Assembly: GCA_004519485.1 (NCBI GenBank)
Contig: CP038114.1
Coordinates: 186,001 to 250,000, forward strand
DNA: 64,000 bases
Origin: Nannochloropsis oceanica
Taxonomy: Eukaryota; Sar; Eustigmatophyceae; Eustigmatales; Monodopsidaceae
Direction: 5' to 3'
The first letter of the stretch is position 1. Every line of letters starts with the position of its first letter. The notes beneath the pieces are model-generated. The model had not been told where the DNA came from. It did no database searches and saw only the letters and a program-made list of their open reading frames with translations. Shown in pieces: positions 53,212 through 63,807 of the stretch. The translations under genes were made by a program, and so were the position numbers.

Positions 53212-53811
53212 TGCTGCTGCTGCATGGTGTCAAAACAGTGGGCCCGCGCTCTTCTTCGCTCTTTTGTTGCTGGCGAGTTCCACGGGGGCCAAGGAGTGCT
53301 CTGCTCCTGTGAGAAGGAGGGGAAGAAAGGGGACGGTGAGGTGAGCTCTCGAGGAGTCCATATTTCTTACATGTGCCTTGATACGGCCGACAATGACAGG
53401 AAGAGAAGAGCTGCAGTGGTTGTAAAGCCAGAGTCAGGTTCCCTTGTCCGTTTGGTGCCAATTTGTGCTTCGCCCCACGGGTTCTAGCGCGCGAAGAGGG
53501 TGGGGATGGGTGGGAGAGAATGACGGCCAGAGGCACCCGCAGTCTGTTTTTCGCAGCTAAAGAAGAAATGCGGCGGGTGCATGAGGGTAGATGAACGATT
53601 GCTTTCACAGTTGCCAAGGGGATGGAATGGCCGAGTAGCACTGGCTTTTGCAGTCAAGGAATGATGCGGAGGGGAGGCCAACGCGAGGGCTTGTCTATCA
53701 CACGACCCGAACATCTCACGCTCCCCTCCACAACCCGCAACCCCCAGGTCTTGGCCTTCCCTTCACAATCCCTCCTTCTTTCCCGTAACAAGCAGCAGCA
53801 GGAAGCGCAGC
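53212..53811. other. Divergent region between the Ser-rich gene and U1-70K
   Basis: Open frames exist on both strands but carry no recognisable features. It probably contains the promoters of both genes. A further upstream exon of either gene could hide here. Confidence 0.4.
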
Positions 53812-55264
53812 ATGTACGGCGGTGGCGGTGGTTTCGGTGGCGGGCGAGGGTCTGGTGGTCCGGGAGGAGGAGGCGACTTCGGGGGCGGTGGCGGGCGGGG
53901 CCGAGGCGGAGGGATGCGGTTGGTCACGCCGAAGGGGCAAATGTCGGGAAGCAATATGCCGCCGGCCATCACAGGGTTGCCTGCAAGTAAGTGTTAGACG
54001 TGTTTTGTGTTGCACTTTGATGCTACGCTTGTGTATATAGAGGAAGAAGGAGAGAGAGTGAGCGGAGGAGAGAAGAGCGGCAGGCCGAACAGAAAGAGTG
54101 TGAGAAGGATTGCTGCAGTATGTCTGGCATGTAGATGTATGTTAAGTAGGCTACGACAATGAGCGCACGTGACTGATTGGGATGGTCAACAGAGAAGCTC
54201 GTGTGCGGATGGATACACTTCCAGGTGCTTTGCTCCGTCTTTTTATTTCCCCCTCCTTCCCTACTGCTCGACCCCAACCCCGTAGCTCACCGTCCCCTCC
54301 CTCTCTCTTACTTTATACCTACGTAGACATGCGCGCCATGTTTGAGCCTCGTCCACCTGTTGAATTCAACCGTCTCTCCACCAAGCCCCCTCCCCAACCA
54401 TACACGGGCATCAGTCAATACGTCGGCCTCTTCGAGACAGCCCCCCCCCCCCCCCGCGAGAAATACATTTCCTATGCCGAACGAAAAGCCGCCGAAAGAG
54501 CAGCTTTGATGAAGGTCCACGCGGAGAAGGTCGAGTTGGAGAAAGAGGATTGGGACCCGAAGAAGGATAAGAAAGCCACTGAGGATCCATACAGGACATT
54601 GATGGTTGCTAGGTTATCATTTGACACGACTGAGAAGAAATTACGCAGAGAATTTGAGCAGTATGGCCCGATTGAGAGCCTTAGAGTGGTGATGGATGGT
54701 GAGGGCAAGCCAAGAGGGTATGCCTTTATTGAGTTCGAAAAGGAGGGGGACATGAAGAATGCATATAAGCGCGCGGATGGGAAGAAGATTGACGGGAGGC
54801 GGGTCCTGGTTGATGTGGAGAGGGGGAGGACGGTGAAGGGATGGGTGCCTCGGAGGCTTGGTGGTGGCTTGGGCGGGACGAGAAAGGGCCCCGGGGAGGA
54901 GAACACGGGACGAAGCGCAGGAGGGAGTGCGCGGGAGGAGATGAGCCGGGGAGGAGGGAGCGGAAGAGGACGAAGTCGCAGTCCAGAGAGGCGGATGGAC
55001 AGGGAGAGTCGTGATCGGGGTCATCGTGGGGATAGAGGAGATAGGGGGGGGGATAGAGACAGAGGTGACAGGGGGCGACGCTCTCGCAGTCGATCGCCTC
55101 CGCGTGGACGAAGGGATGATCGTGGCTGGGACCGTGACCGAGGAGATAGGAGGGATAGAGGGGATAAGCGGAGGCGAAGCCGTAGCAGTGATAATCGATA
55201 CGGGCCTGCAAGTGATGGCGATAGCCGATATGGGCCCAGTGGAGGAGATAAACGAAGGCGGTAG
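53812..55264 (+). CDS. SNRNP70: U1 snRNP 70 kDa protein
   Basis: Two exons: 53812-53986 and 54327-55264, 370 residues. It binds stem-loop I of U1 snRNA and recognises 5' splice sites. Exon 1 adds a Gly-rich (GGGGGFGGGRGSGG) N-terminal extension not found in the animal protein, ending in GLPAN before MRAMFEPRPPVEFN. The family N-terminal segment (PYTGISQYVGLFE) follows, then an RRM with RNP2 LMVARL and RNP1 KPRGYAFIEFE. The U1-70K hallmark DGKKIDGRRVLVDVERGRT, followed by KGWVPRRLGGGLGGTR, comes next. The C-terminus is an Arg/Asp and RS-rich tail. A run of 15 consecutive C at 54441-54455 lies inside the coding region and encodes four Pro residues. Confidence 0.95.
54441..54455 (+). repeat. C15 homopolymer in coding sequence of U1-70K
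   Basis: Fifteen C bases in a row between ttcgagacag and gcgag. The frame on both sides matches the family, so 15 is the length that keeps the gene intact. Such a run is prone to polymerase slippage and to sequencing error. Confidence 0.95.
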
Positions 55265-55608
55265 CTTTGAGAGGTGTGCGTGTCTAGTGGTGGTGGTGGT
55301 TGGGTGTGGGAGGGGGGGAAAGCAAATGAATCAAGACTTTGGCAGCTAAAAAGAAAAAGAGAGGAAAGGCATGGGGAAAGAATCTGAGGAGTGGAGAGGA
55401 GAGGAGTCGAGAAGAAGAAAAAACATCAAGAACCGAGTTGTACGGCAGGGGATGCGTGCTGTTGTCCAACCTCCTTCCAAGCAATACCGTTGCGTTGGGC
55501 CGTTTCGAGATGTTCGTCGTTGAGAGTTAGTTCCACGCTGTGCCTCCACCTCTCCCACGCACGCTCACATCACTCATCATCACCGTCATTCGTACGACAC
55601 AGGAAAGT
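55265..55608. other. Intergenic region between U1-70K and CDH1
   Basis: 344 bases, purine-rich in the first half. No gene is seen; it holds the CDH1 promoter and leader. Confidence 0.5.
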
Positions 55609-58050
55609 ATGTCGTCCACGGCAGAAAGAATTGCGAGCTCAGAGTCGGGGGACAACATGAACATAGACAACAGCGATAGCTTGCCCTCGCCTCGCACGCC
55701 CAATCGGCCCACAAGCAAAGGCAATCCCTTCTTGTCGCCGTCAAGTAGCTTTATGGGCGACAGCAGCAGCTTTTCCATGCTTTGTGGATCTCCTTCGTCT
55801 TCATTTTTGACAAGGCAATGGTCCAACGGGACCCCGCCAGGTTCTCCTAGTACGAGCAAGCTTCACTACGAATATCAGGTACGTTGGTGAGTGTGTGCTG
55901 TCTGCTGCATGGGTTGGATTGGATACACATGCCTTCATGGCTTTATGACAACCTCACCTTTGACCATGGATTAAACACAGTCAAGAATAAAAAGCCCAGT
56001 GAAACGCCGCATGTCTCTAGAACAACAAATGGCCAACGACGCCTCTTCCCCTAAACGGACCCACTCCCCCCTCGCACTCAGTCGCAGCCTGTCCGACGGC
56101 CTCGTGTACGGAGATCGATTCATCCCCGCCCGGAACGCCCCCCAAATGGAGATTGCTTACTCATTGATGAACGAAGAAATTGACAATGCGGGATCGAATC
56201 ATGCCTCCTCCCCCTTTCGAGGACCCGCGGGCGTGATTTCAACGCGGCCATCCACCGGCTCTTTTTCTGCTTCACCGTCCGTCTCAGTAGCAGCGTCATC
56301 ATCAGTCCTCGCTTCCTCCTCCTCCTCGTTGTCTCTATTCCCAGACTTACCCTTGACTGGGGGGGCATCGGCTACAGGGTCAACAGCGACTGCAGCGACA
56401 ACTTCGCCGCCTGACAGCAGGAGCACCAGTCCATCTGCGCTATGTGAGTGTCTTTATTTTATTTTATTTCCTTTTCTTTCTGGCTCTCACGTACATACTT
56501 GTTGGCTGTACAACCCGCCCACCGATAGGTCAACCCGTCCTTTTCCTCCCCTTCTTCCTTCTATACACTCATTGTCCCATATATCTCAACCCTCCCCCCC
56601 AAACAAAACAGCCGGTGCCGGCGACGTTGGCCCCGAGCGTCAACCCATTCTAAACATGCTTTTACGTAGCGAGCTCTTGGGCGTGGACCTTCACCATCCC
56701 TACTCCCGCCCTTCCTCTTCCGCCTTCTCTGGAGGCAAACACCACCTCAACGATGATCGCGCAGGAGGGGGAGGGTTACCTAGCGGCGCTGCGGACGGCA
56801 GAGGAAGCGACAGCAGTAGCAGCAGCATAAATGGCATAGATGGCACTGGCAGTAGTAGTAGCATCGGTAGACCGGCTGGAGGAGAAGGAGGACCGGGAAG
56901 CTTGCAGCGCAGCAGCAGCAGCAGCAGCAGCAGCAGTCCCAATCTCCTTCAATTCAAACCGGCCCGTGAATGTCACTCGGAAGAGGTCCATCGTTCCTTT
57001 TCCCTCCTTCCCATGGGGCCTGCTCAACGCCGCCTTCTCTCCACCCCTTTCAAGGCCAAGCGTAAAGTGAGCAAGGTCCCGTTCAAGGTGCTCGACGCCC
57101 CTGCACTGCAAGATGATTTTTATCTCAACCTCGTTGACTGGTCGTCGCTTAATGTCCTCGCCGTCGGCCTGGGTACATGTGTCTATCTCTGGAGTGCTTG
57201 TACAAGCTCTGTTACGAAACTCTGCGATCTAGGAGAGGATGATTCCGTGACATCCGTCGCGTGGACGCAGCGAGGAACGCACTTGGCAGTAGGCACCAAT
57301 ACGGGAGAGGTCCAAATGTGGGATGTTGGGAGATGTCAGCGGATTAGGAGCTTGTCCGGTCATTCCGCAAGGATAGGAACCATGTCGTGGAATGGCCAAG
57401 TGCTGGCAAGCGGGAGTCGCGATCGCTTGATTTATTTGAGGGATGTCCGAGCACGGGAACCAAGAGTGAAGAAATTGCAGGGGCATAGACAGGAAGTATG
57501 TGGGTTGAGATGGTCATTTGACGACTGCCAGCTTGCTTCCGGGGGAAATGACAACAAGCTTTATATATGGACTTTGCATTCTTCCCAGCCTGTGCAGAAG
57601 TTCACGGAGCACACAGCAGCGGTAAAGGCTTTGGCATGGTCTCCGCATCAGGGGGGGTTGCTTGCGAGTGGGGGCGGAACGGCGGATAGACATATAAGGT
57701 TTTGGAATACCTTAACTGGGGCATCTCTAAGTCGGGTGGACACTGGCTCGCAGGTATGTAATTTGATGTGGAGCAAAAATGTGAACGAGATTGTGAGTAC
57801 GCATGGGTACAGTTTGAATCAGATTATTTTGTGGCGGTACCCGAGTATGACGAAGGTGACCACTTTGACGGGGCATACTTTTCGAGTGCTGTACCTGGCG
57901 ATTTCTCCCGATGGACAGACGATTGTGACAGGTGCGGGGGATGAAACGTTGAGGTTTTGGAATGTGTTTCCTGGGGCGAAGAGCAGGGGGGGGGAGGGGT
58001 CGAGGTTGGGAACGAATTTTTTGTTTCCTGTGGGGCATGACATTCGGTAG
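55609..58050 (+). CDS. FZR1: CDH1/FZR1-type APC/C co-activator
   Basis: Three exons: 55609-55878, 55981-56443 and 56612-58050, 723 residues. It brings substrates to the anaphase-promoting complex in late mitosis and G1. The C-box reads GDRFIPAR near residue 136. KVPFKVLDAPALQDDFYLNLVDW near residue 400 is the entry to the seven-blade WD40 propeller (for example VQMWDVGRCQRIRSLSGH, KLYIWTLHSSQPVQKFTEH and TIVTGAGDETLRFWNVF). The protein ends in Ile-Arg, the IR tail that docks on APC3. CDH1 is favoured over CDC20 by the long N-terminus, the C-box version and the C-terminal GHDIR. N-terminal Ser/Pro sites (SPRTP, PGSPS, KSPVKR) are likely CDK targets (inference). A long Ser/Gly-rich insertion (56760-56940) separates the C-box from the propeller. 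Intron 2 (168 bases) is in frame and has no stop. Confidence 0.93.
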
Positions 58051-58518
58051 AGCTGGACAGGGGTAGAAGAAGCAGGAGGTGGTGGAAGAAGCGTGGGAGG
58101 GGCGTTGATTGGAGAAGAGGAAGGGAAGGAAAATGACACATGCAAATTATTCGCAAGCGAGTTTTTACCGTTACGCTTGTGAAGTGAGGCAACCAGGAAC
58201 TGGTCATGCTGGCTCGCTGCTTGCTTATGCGTTGTTTGCCTGTGCACTTTAGCTCTTTTTCAAACCACAGGTGCACGCACGCGCCTCATCCATCATGATC
58301 ATCACATCAAATAGGAGCCTCTTGTTCCTCTCACCCACAGCAGCGACGACATCCGAAAGCTTGCACAGGCAGGCATAAAAGTATCCAAGGCATCCTGCTG
58401 CACATTCCTCCCCTCCACTTCCTTTCCTGCATGCGGAGCGGCTACCGAACCACCGCACGCATCTCCAACGTTTCTGCTATTAACTTCTCATTCTTTTCGA
58501 CCTTAAATCATAGGAGCC
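58051..58518. other. Intergenic region between CDH1 and the small membrane protein gene
   Basis: No gene is recognised. A pyrimidine-rich stretch ending aaatcatag at 58513 could be a leader-intron acceptor just before the next ATG. Confidence 0.4.
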
Positions 58519-59425
58519 ATGAAGGAGCCCACGGCGTACGAGAGGAACATGGAGACCCTCACCACTTTCCTCCTGCCCTTTGTCGTGACCATTTACCTGG
58601 GCCTGGTCTTGAAGAAGTATTCCCTAGAAGGCTACACTGACTTAGTCACTAGTGATTATCTCCTGCTTGGTACGTGCTGGTGGTGATGGAGTTTATGGAC
58701 GGAGCGAAGGAAGGAAGGGAGAGCGGGAGAGAGTTGCAAGAGTTCGCGGGGGAGTACGGATAATGAGAGTAAATGTTGTCGCTACGCCTGGTACTGCGCC
58801 CGGGTGCATGCGCATGTGTGTTTTCATGTGCGTTTAGTTACTAAGTATCTGCTTTGTGGCTTAAGAAGAGGAGGCTCATTGAATGGATGAGATCAGTCAC
58901 TTGACTCAAAAAAGGGAGAAACACCTCCGTGGTAGTACCCGTTGCATGGTCTCTTCCCCATAGGACTACTTGATCTTCGATCTTGCTTGCCAATCCCCCA
59001 CTCCCTACCTCCCTAACTTGTTTTCATAACGACAGGGTTTAAGGACATTGAGGCATTGCGACGGCATTTGGTCGATAATCTGATCGGCTCTTGCGTGTGG
59101 GGCCTGACCTTCATGTACATCCGCAAGATGGGCAACCCTGAGATTCGGCACACGGCCTGGAAGAACACTCAGGTAAGGGGAGAGCAAGGATGGGGATGAG
59201 CAAGGGAAATGCCATGTAATCACTTTCCTGAAATTTGCTTTGTTGTCTGCATTCTTTTTCCACCGTGCCTCCCTCCTCTTCCCCCGGTGCGTCCAAGTGA
59301 GTCATTCAAATCACAGACTCAACAGAAAATACATATATAAACAGGACGGGTACTTTGCCACACTGACGACATTCATCACAGGCTTGCTAAAGGCCGTATG
59401 CAACAATTTTGCCAACAAGCTTTGA
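58519..59425 (+). CDS. Small predicted membrane protein, unknown function
   Basis: Three exons: 58519-58669, 59036-59172 and 59345-59425, 122 residues. Phases match and all junctions are GT/AG. MKEPTAYERNMETLTTF leads into a hydrophobic helix (LLPFVVTIYLGLVL). A polar stretch with SLEGYTDLVTSDYLLLGFKD follows, then a second helix (LIGSCVWGLTFMYI) and an amphipathic end (LTTFITGLLKAVCNNFANKL). I do not recognise a family. The exons look genuinely coding, with ordinary codon use and no low-complexity sequence, so this is a good candidate for a lineage-specific membrane protein. Orientation is not predicted firmly; the Lys-rich segment between the helices suggests a cytosolic loop. Confidence 0.6.
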
Positions 59426-59696
59426 GGCAGGGAAGGGGAAAAAGAAAAAAAGGAGAGAAGGAGGGAAAGTGGGGGAGAATTTTTACGGTGTATGTAAGGG
59501 GAAGGAGAGTTGACGGGGGACTCAGATATTTCATGAAGAAGGAGAAGAAAGCAAATGAATGATGGTAACGACGATGGTAACGACATGGACTAATCGGGGA
59601 TCGCGGTCGCCCATGTCTCTTCCAGCTCGTTTTGTAGTTTCTTGGTCTCAGCTCCTTTGTGATGCTTTCCCAATATCAAGTCGTTATCAACGTCTT

Positions 59697-61922
59697 CTAC
59701 CTCCAAAGCTTAAATTCATCATTCACCCTCATTGTGAGCCCCCTTTCCTCCTCCTCCTCCTCACTCCTCCTTTCTATACCCTCCTCCTCCTCCTCCTCCT
59801 CCTCCTCGCAGTCCAATAGAATCCGAACCTGCTCGGGCGTGTGAATCAAAAACTTCCCCGCTTCCGGGTATCCATTTTCCCCCTTGCTGAACAATTTGTA
59901 CGCCGTCTCGTGCCCCTCCGCAATCACCTTTGACGTCCTTTGCCTCGCTCTTGCCCTCATCCGCGGATCATCCAATTTCTCGAATTGAGGCGAGGAGAAC
60001 AAACCCTGATAGAAGCCCTTCATGACCTCCCCTACAGTTCCTGCGTCCAATCCCGCCGTGGCCGACAGGGTCCCCGACGAAGACGCAGCCACTGCCACTG
60101 CTCTCTCCAACAGTGGCCCAAGTCCCGTCCTTTCTAGCACGGCCTCGGATTGATACTTCACCAACAAGGCCAACCAGGTCTCCATCTCCGCCTTCAATCG
60201 CTCCACCCACTTCCCTACACAACCACCACTGCTGCTGCTGCTACTATTACTCCCGACCAAACACGTATACAACATCCCCGCATTGTTCAACATGTACACA
60301 GCAGCATCCGATGGGTCCAGCCCCTCTGCACCCAACCTACACGCACGTAACACGGGCTCGACCAGGGCTGTCAACACATCGTCTACCTCATACCCCAACT
60401 CCTCCGTCGGGATCAAGGACGACTCGTGCACCCACAGAATTTCCGTGAGCTGCCTCCCTGCATCCTTCGTCAGATCCGCAGCAGACAAATCGATGGGATA
60501 GGCAGGGGGGGAGGCCATGGCGGCCTCTCCCAGTTGACGCAGCCCGGCTTCGAAGAAGTGATGAGCCTGGGCACGTGTGTCCCTGAGGACTTGCCCGAAC
60601 GCAGAGGAGGAGGGAGTGGTACCGCTGCTGCTGTCAATGGTAGTAGTCTTACTGCTACCGCCAAGGCCAAGAGTCTGGAGGGTCACGTCGTAGAATGCCA
60701 GGAGATTCAGTAGGCGGAAGCTAAGGATAAGCTGGTTGCTGCTGCTAACACTGCTGTTGGTGAAGCTTCTGGGCTCCACTAGATGCATGATGCGGGCCTT
60801 GAGTAACGGTGCGACGCCTTCCATGATTCCTGCCAACATCTCTAGCTGCGTCATTTCTTGCTTCCCCGACGACGATGACAACGACGCGCTTATCTCATCT
60901 TTCTCCTTGTCCCCTCCCTCCCCTGCCCCCGCCCCGAGCAAGTTCTGCAGAAATTCCTTCTCCGACGCAACCGTCTGATGAAGCCACGCCAAGATATCAC
61001 TCAAATATCTCACTGGGTCATGAGCCTGCATTTCAATTGGCCTCTGTCCGCCACTCCCACTCAGGCTTCTCCCCTCCCTCCTTCCCCCACTTTCTCCACT
61101 ACCACCCAATCCAGCACCTGAGAGGGCCTGCAAAAACCTCCGTCGGACCACGTCCTTTCTCCGTTGCAATAAGCACTCTTGACAATGAACAAATAGCGCC
61201 GAGCGTTCCCTCATCGTCCTCAATCCCAACCCCAACGCCACGTCGTTCTCCTCTACATCTCCGGCAGCATCATCTCGTTCCAACCCCGCGCACCGCTGCA
61301 GGATCCACGAATGCAATCGTCGAAAAGCTGCCTCTTGATGCTCAGACAAGGCTTCTAACATCTCAAATCCTGCGCTTTGCTGTGGTGACCCTACGAGGGC
61401 ACCACAGCCTGCCCTGATTTCCTGCACGCGTGTCATGGCGGCAAAGAAGGGGCGCTGTCCCCCCTCAATAATTTTATCCACTGCCTCAAATCGTAATGCG
61501 GCCACTTCCGCGTCCGACAAGGTAAACCTGTCCAGAAAAGAAGTAATTTGCGCCGCTTTGGCCTCGGCGTCTGCTTGTTGCTTTTTCAAGGCGTGGGCCC
61601 GAGCGAGAAATGCACTCATGCTCTCTTCTGCCGTCTCAATCCGGGCATGAATCCCCTGGCAATGACCCTCTAAGTTGGCCGTGTGGGCGTCCAACACCGC
61701 CAGCCGCTTTTGCAGCACTTCGAACAACTCCAAGAAGCGGTCGCACAGGACCATGTTTTGCTTCTCCAGATCTTGCCGCAGGGACTTGCGGGCCTCGGCC
61801 GTGTTGCCCCCCTCCCGGTGCCCATAAAAAGCGGCGATGGCTTGCAGTGCTTCCAGCATGGCGGGCGTGTCGGTGCGACCCTCCACGACCTTGCGTACCT
61901 TCTGCTCCAGAACGCGCTCCAT
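59697..61922 (-). CDS. COG6: Conserved oligomeric Golgi complex subunit 6
   Basis: Single exon, 741 residues (human COG6 is 657). COG tethers vesicles in retrograde traffic within the Golgi, and COG6 is in lobe B. N-terminal marks: VLEQKVRKVVEGRTDTPAML, a coiled coil (LRQDLEKQNMVLCDRFLEL, FEVLQKRLAVLDAHTANLEG), and ITSFLDRFTLSDAEVAALR. Mid-protein DPVRYLSDILAWLHQTVASE is the strongest COG6 signature. Gly/Ser-rich insertions, absent from animal homologues, split the helical repeats. An in-frame frame continues 50 codons upstream, but ATG 61922 gives the family-like start. The C-terminus ends in a Glu-rich loop and a short tail. The window's other Golgi gene is ARFRP1. Confidence 0.9.
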   Translation of the reverse strand: MERVLEQKVRKVVEGRTDTPAMLEALQAIAAFYGHREGGNTAEARKSLRQDLEKQNMVLCDRFLELFEVLQKRLAVLDAHTANLEGHCQGIHARIETAEESMSAFLARAHALKKQQADAEAKAAQITSFLDRFTLSDAEVAALRFEAVDKIIEGGQRPFFAAMTRVQEIRAGCGALVGSPQQSAGFEMLEALSEHQEAAFRRLHSWILQRCAGLERDDAAGDVEENDVALGLGLRTMRERSALFVHCQECLLQRRKDVVRRRFLQALSGAGLGGSGESGGRREGRSLSGSGGQRPIEMQAHDPVRYLSDILAWLHQTVASEKEFLQNLLGAGAGEGGDKEKDEISASLSSSSGKQEMTQLEMLAGIMEGVAPLLKARIMHLVEPRSFTNSSVSSSNQLILSFRLLNLLAFYDVTLQTLGLGGSSKTTTIDSSSGTTPSSSAFGQVLRDTRAQAHHFFEAGLRQLGEAAMASPPAYPIDLSAADLTKDAGRQLTEILWVHESSLIPTEELGYEVDDVLTALVEPVLRACRLGAEGLDPSDAAVYMLNNAGMLYTCLVGSNSSSSSSGGCVGKWVERLKAEMETWLALLVKYQSEAVLERTGLGPLLERAVAVAASSSGTLSATAGLDAGTVGEVMKGFYQGLFSSPQFEKLDDPRMRARARQRTSKVIAEGHETAYKLFSKGENGYPEAGKFLIHTPEQVRILLDCEEEEEEEEEGIERRSEEEEEERGLTMRVNDEFKLWR

Positions 61923-62561
61923 GGCTTGCGGCTCTCTATGGCATGTGGGTTGATATTTGTGTTCAAAGTTTGATCGAGCTGCTTGGTGTGGGCGCGATGA
62001 CACGAGGAAAAAGTGGGCGAGGATATGGCGACGTCCTGGACGAGGGGCATCCTCCGCGCAATGGTGGCCCATGCCAGTTTGCCCGGGTTGTGTATGTCCT
62101 TACAATGCATATGTATGTGTGGTAATTGTGCCGGGGAAAGCCTTCGGGATTGGCATATGAATCGCTGGCAAGACAAGGATTTGTCGTCGCAATACTTTAC
62201 AATCCAAACCTCCCCTCCTTCGGCAGCATCATGGCATGCATGCTTTTCCATTTTCTCACTTGCGGGCCAACTCTACGGCTCAGCAATGTAAGGTTGTCGG
62301 TATGGCAGACAGCTATAGCTATAAATGATAAGTCTGAGGCCTTGCATCTTAAAATTCCATGGAAAAACTACAAACCACTGAACCTAACCAGTGGTGGAGG
62401 GAGTAGAAGACGATGGACGTGATTTATTTTTATTTGTGTGTACTTCGACTTAATCACCTAAGGTTTAAACTTTGATTGTCTTCGACTTCTTCCTGTATCC
62501 TCTAAACCTCCTTCCCTCCACTCTTTCCCTGGCTCTCTCCCGTCCTCTTTCCTTTCATACA
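61923..62561. other. Intergenic region between COG6 and the deacetylase
   Basis: Both neighbours are on the minus strand, so this holds the COG6 promoter and the deacetylase 3' end. No gene or repeat is seen. Confidence 0.5.
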
Positions 62562-63710
62562 CTACCTCAACAGGGGCACCATCTTACTTCCCCCACCAAA
62601 AAACTCCGCTGCTCCTACATACACGTCAGCGTGTGCTGCAATTACATCCCCATATGGACCCGACGAAGGGTCGCTATCCGACGGGTAACCACCTCCGGCT
62701 ACCACCACGCACTTGCTTCGGTAAGCTTCGGCAAACTGAAAAACGCGTAGATTTCGTCTTTGCAACCCAGCGCGTGTCAAAGAGAGTTTCCCGAGCCGGT
62801 CACTTATGTGGGGATCGATCCCAGCTTGAAAGAAGACGAGATCCGGCTTTGACTGCTCGAAGGCGAGAGGAAGGTGTTGTTCAAGGAGGGCGAGGTAGCC
62901 AGCATCGCCTGTGTTCGCCTCGACTTCTACGTCGTGGTCGGACTGTTCTTTGTCAGAGAAATAGTTCCCTTTACAATGCATAGAAAAGGTATAGACACGA
63001 TCGTCATCTTGAAAGAGGACGGCGTTGCCATTCCCTTGGTGGACATCCAAGTCAACAATCAAAATTTTGCGGACTTGGTTGGGGTAGTCCCTCAGAGCCA
63101 CATTAGCCGCGACTGCAATGTCACTAAAAATACAGAACCCCTCCATCTTGGCTTTGAACGCATGGTGGGTGCCCCCTGCTAAATGCGCACCTACTTGCGG
63201 CGCCAGCCCGCGAGCGTTATCTTGTCGAAGTACTGCATGAGTTGCTGCGACTGATCCACCCACCGAAGACAGGGTTCGGTTTACATGCTGCTCGTTCCAA
63301 TCGAATCCCGACTCGCGTTTTTCTTGTGCTGTGATGTGCCCCGTAAGATACCGTTGAATGTAAGTGGGGTCGTGGGTGGTTTCTAGGTCCGCCAGGCTGG
63401 CCAGGGGCGAAGGGTGGAAGCTGACGCTGGGCAAGGAGTAGAGACGTTGTTGGGCTTGCCGTCTAAAAGCTGCATATTTTTCCATCGGAAATCTGTGCCC
63501 TTCGGGCATATCCACTTGGAAAATATCATTGTAAAAGAATTGGATAGGGCCTCTGACCACCGCGCCCGCGCCTGATGGTGTTGCTGAGGCGGCGAAGCGT
63601 TGTCGTGTTGGTGGGAGGGCGCGTTTGTCGTTGAGCAATGTTTTAAACCCACGGACCCCACGCCCAACCAAGGACAAGACGGTGACCATCATCAAAGTCC
63701 AGGTGCGCAT
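62562..63710 (-). CDS. Histone deacetylase superfamily protein, bacterial type, with leader peptide
   Basis: Single exon, 382 residues. Zinc-dependent amide hydrolase fold with all catalytic parts: AGGTHHAF (His pair), DLDVHQGNG (zinc Asp and His), FFQAGIDPH (second zinc Asp) and GGGYPSD. The GGTHHAF...GFCIFSDIAVAA block resembles the bacterial deacetylase group (COG0123), not class I or II eukaryotic HDACs. Residues 1-22 (MRTWTLMMVTVLSLVGRGVRG) look like a signal peptide, and Phe directly follows the likely cleavage point. In algae with secondary plastids, a signal peptide with Phe at +1 followed by a basic stretch marks plastid import. The next 25 residues (FKTLLNDKRALPPTRQRFA) are basic and Arg/Lys-rich, as a transit peptide would be. 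Plastid location is inference, and the substrate is unknown. Confidence 0.88.
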   Translation of the reverse strand: MRTWTLMMVTVLSLVGRGVRGFKTLLNDKRALPPTRQRFAASATPSGAGAVVRGPIQFFYNDIFQVDMPEGHRFPMEKYAAFRRQAQQRLYSLPSVSFHPSPLASLADLETTHDPTYIQRYLTGHITAQEKRESGFDWNEQHVNRTLSSVGGSVAATHAVLRQDNARGLAPQVGAHLAGGTHHAFKAKMEGFCIFSDIAVAANVALRDYPNQVRKILIVDLDVHQGNGNAVLFQDDDRVYTFSMHCKGNYFSDKEQSDHDVEVEANTGDAGYLALLEQHLPLAFEQSKPDLVFFQAGIDPHISDRLGKLSLTRAGLQRRNLRVFQFAEAYRSKCVVVAGGGYPSDSDPSSGPYGDVIAAHADVYVGAAEFFGGGSKMVPLLR

Positions 63711-63807
63711 GGGGTCCTCTCCCGAGCTGCCTGTGGTGTGTGGTTATCGTATTTGATAATTATATAATAATAATAATATATATAAATATATATACATATA
63801 TGTTTGA

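Noticed and set aside
53045-53641. 198-codon minus-strand frame upstream of the Ser-rich gene
   Set aside because: Different frame from the proposed exon 1, Arg/Ser-rich, and no splice continuity.
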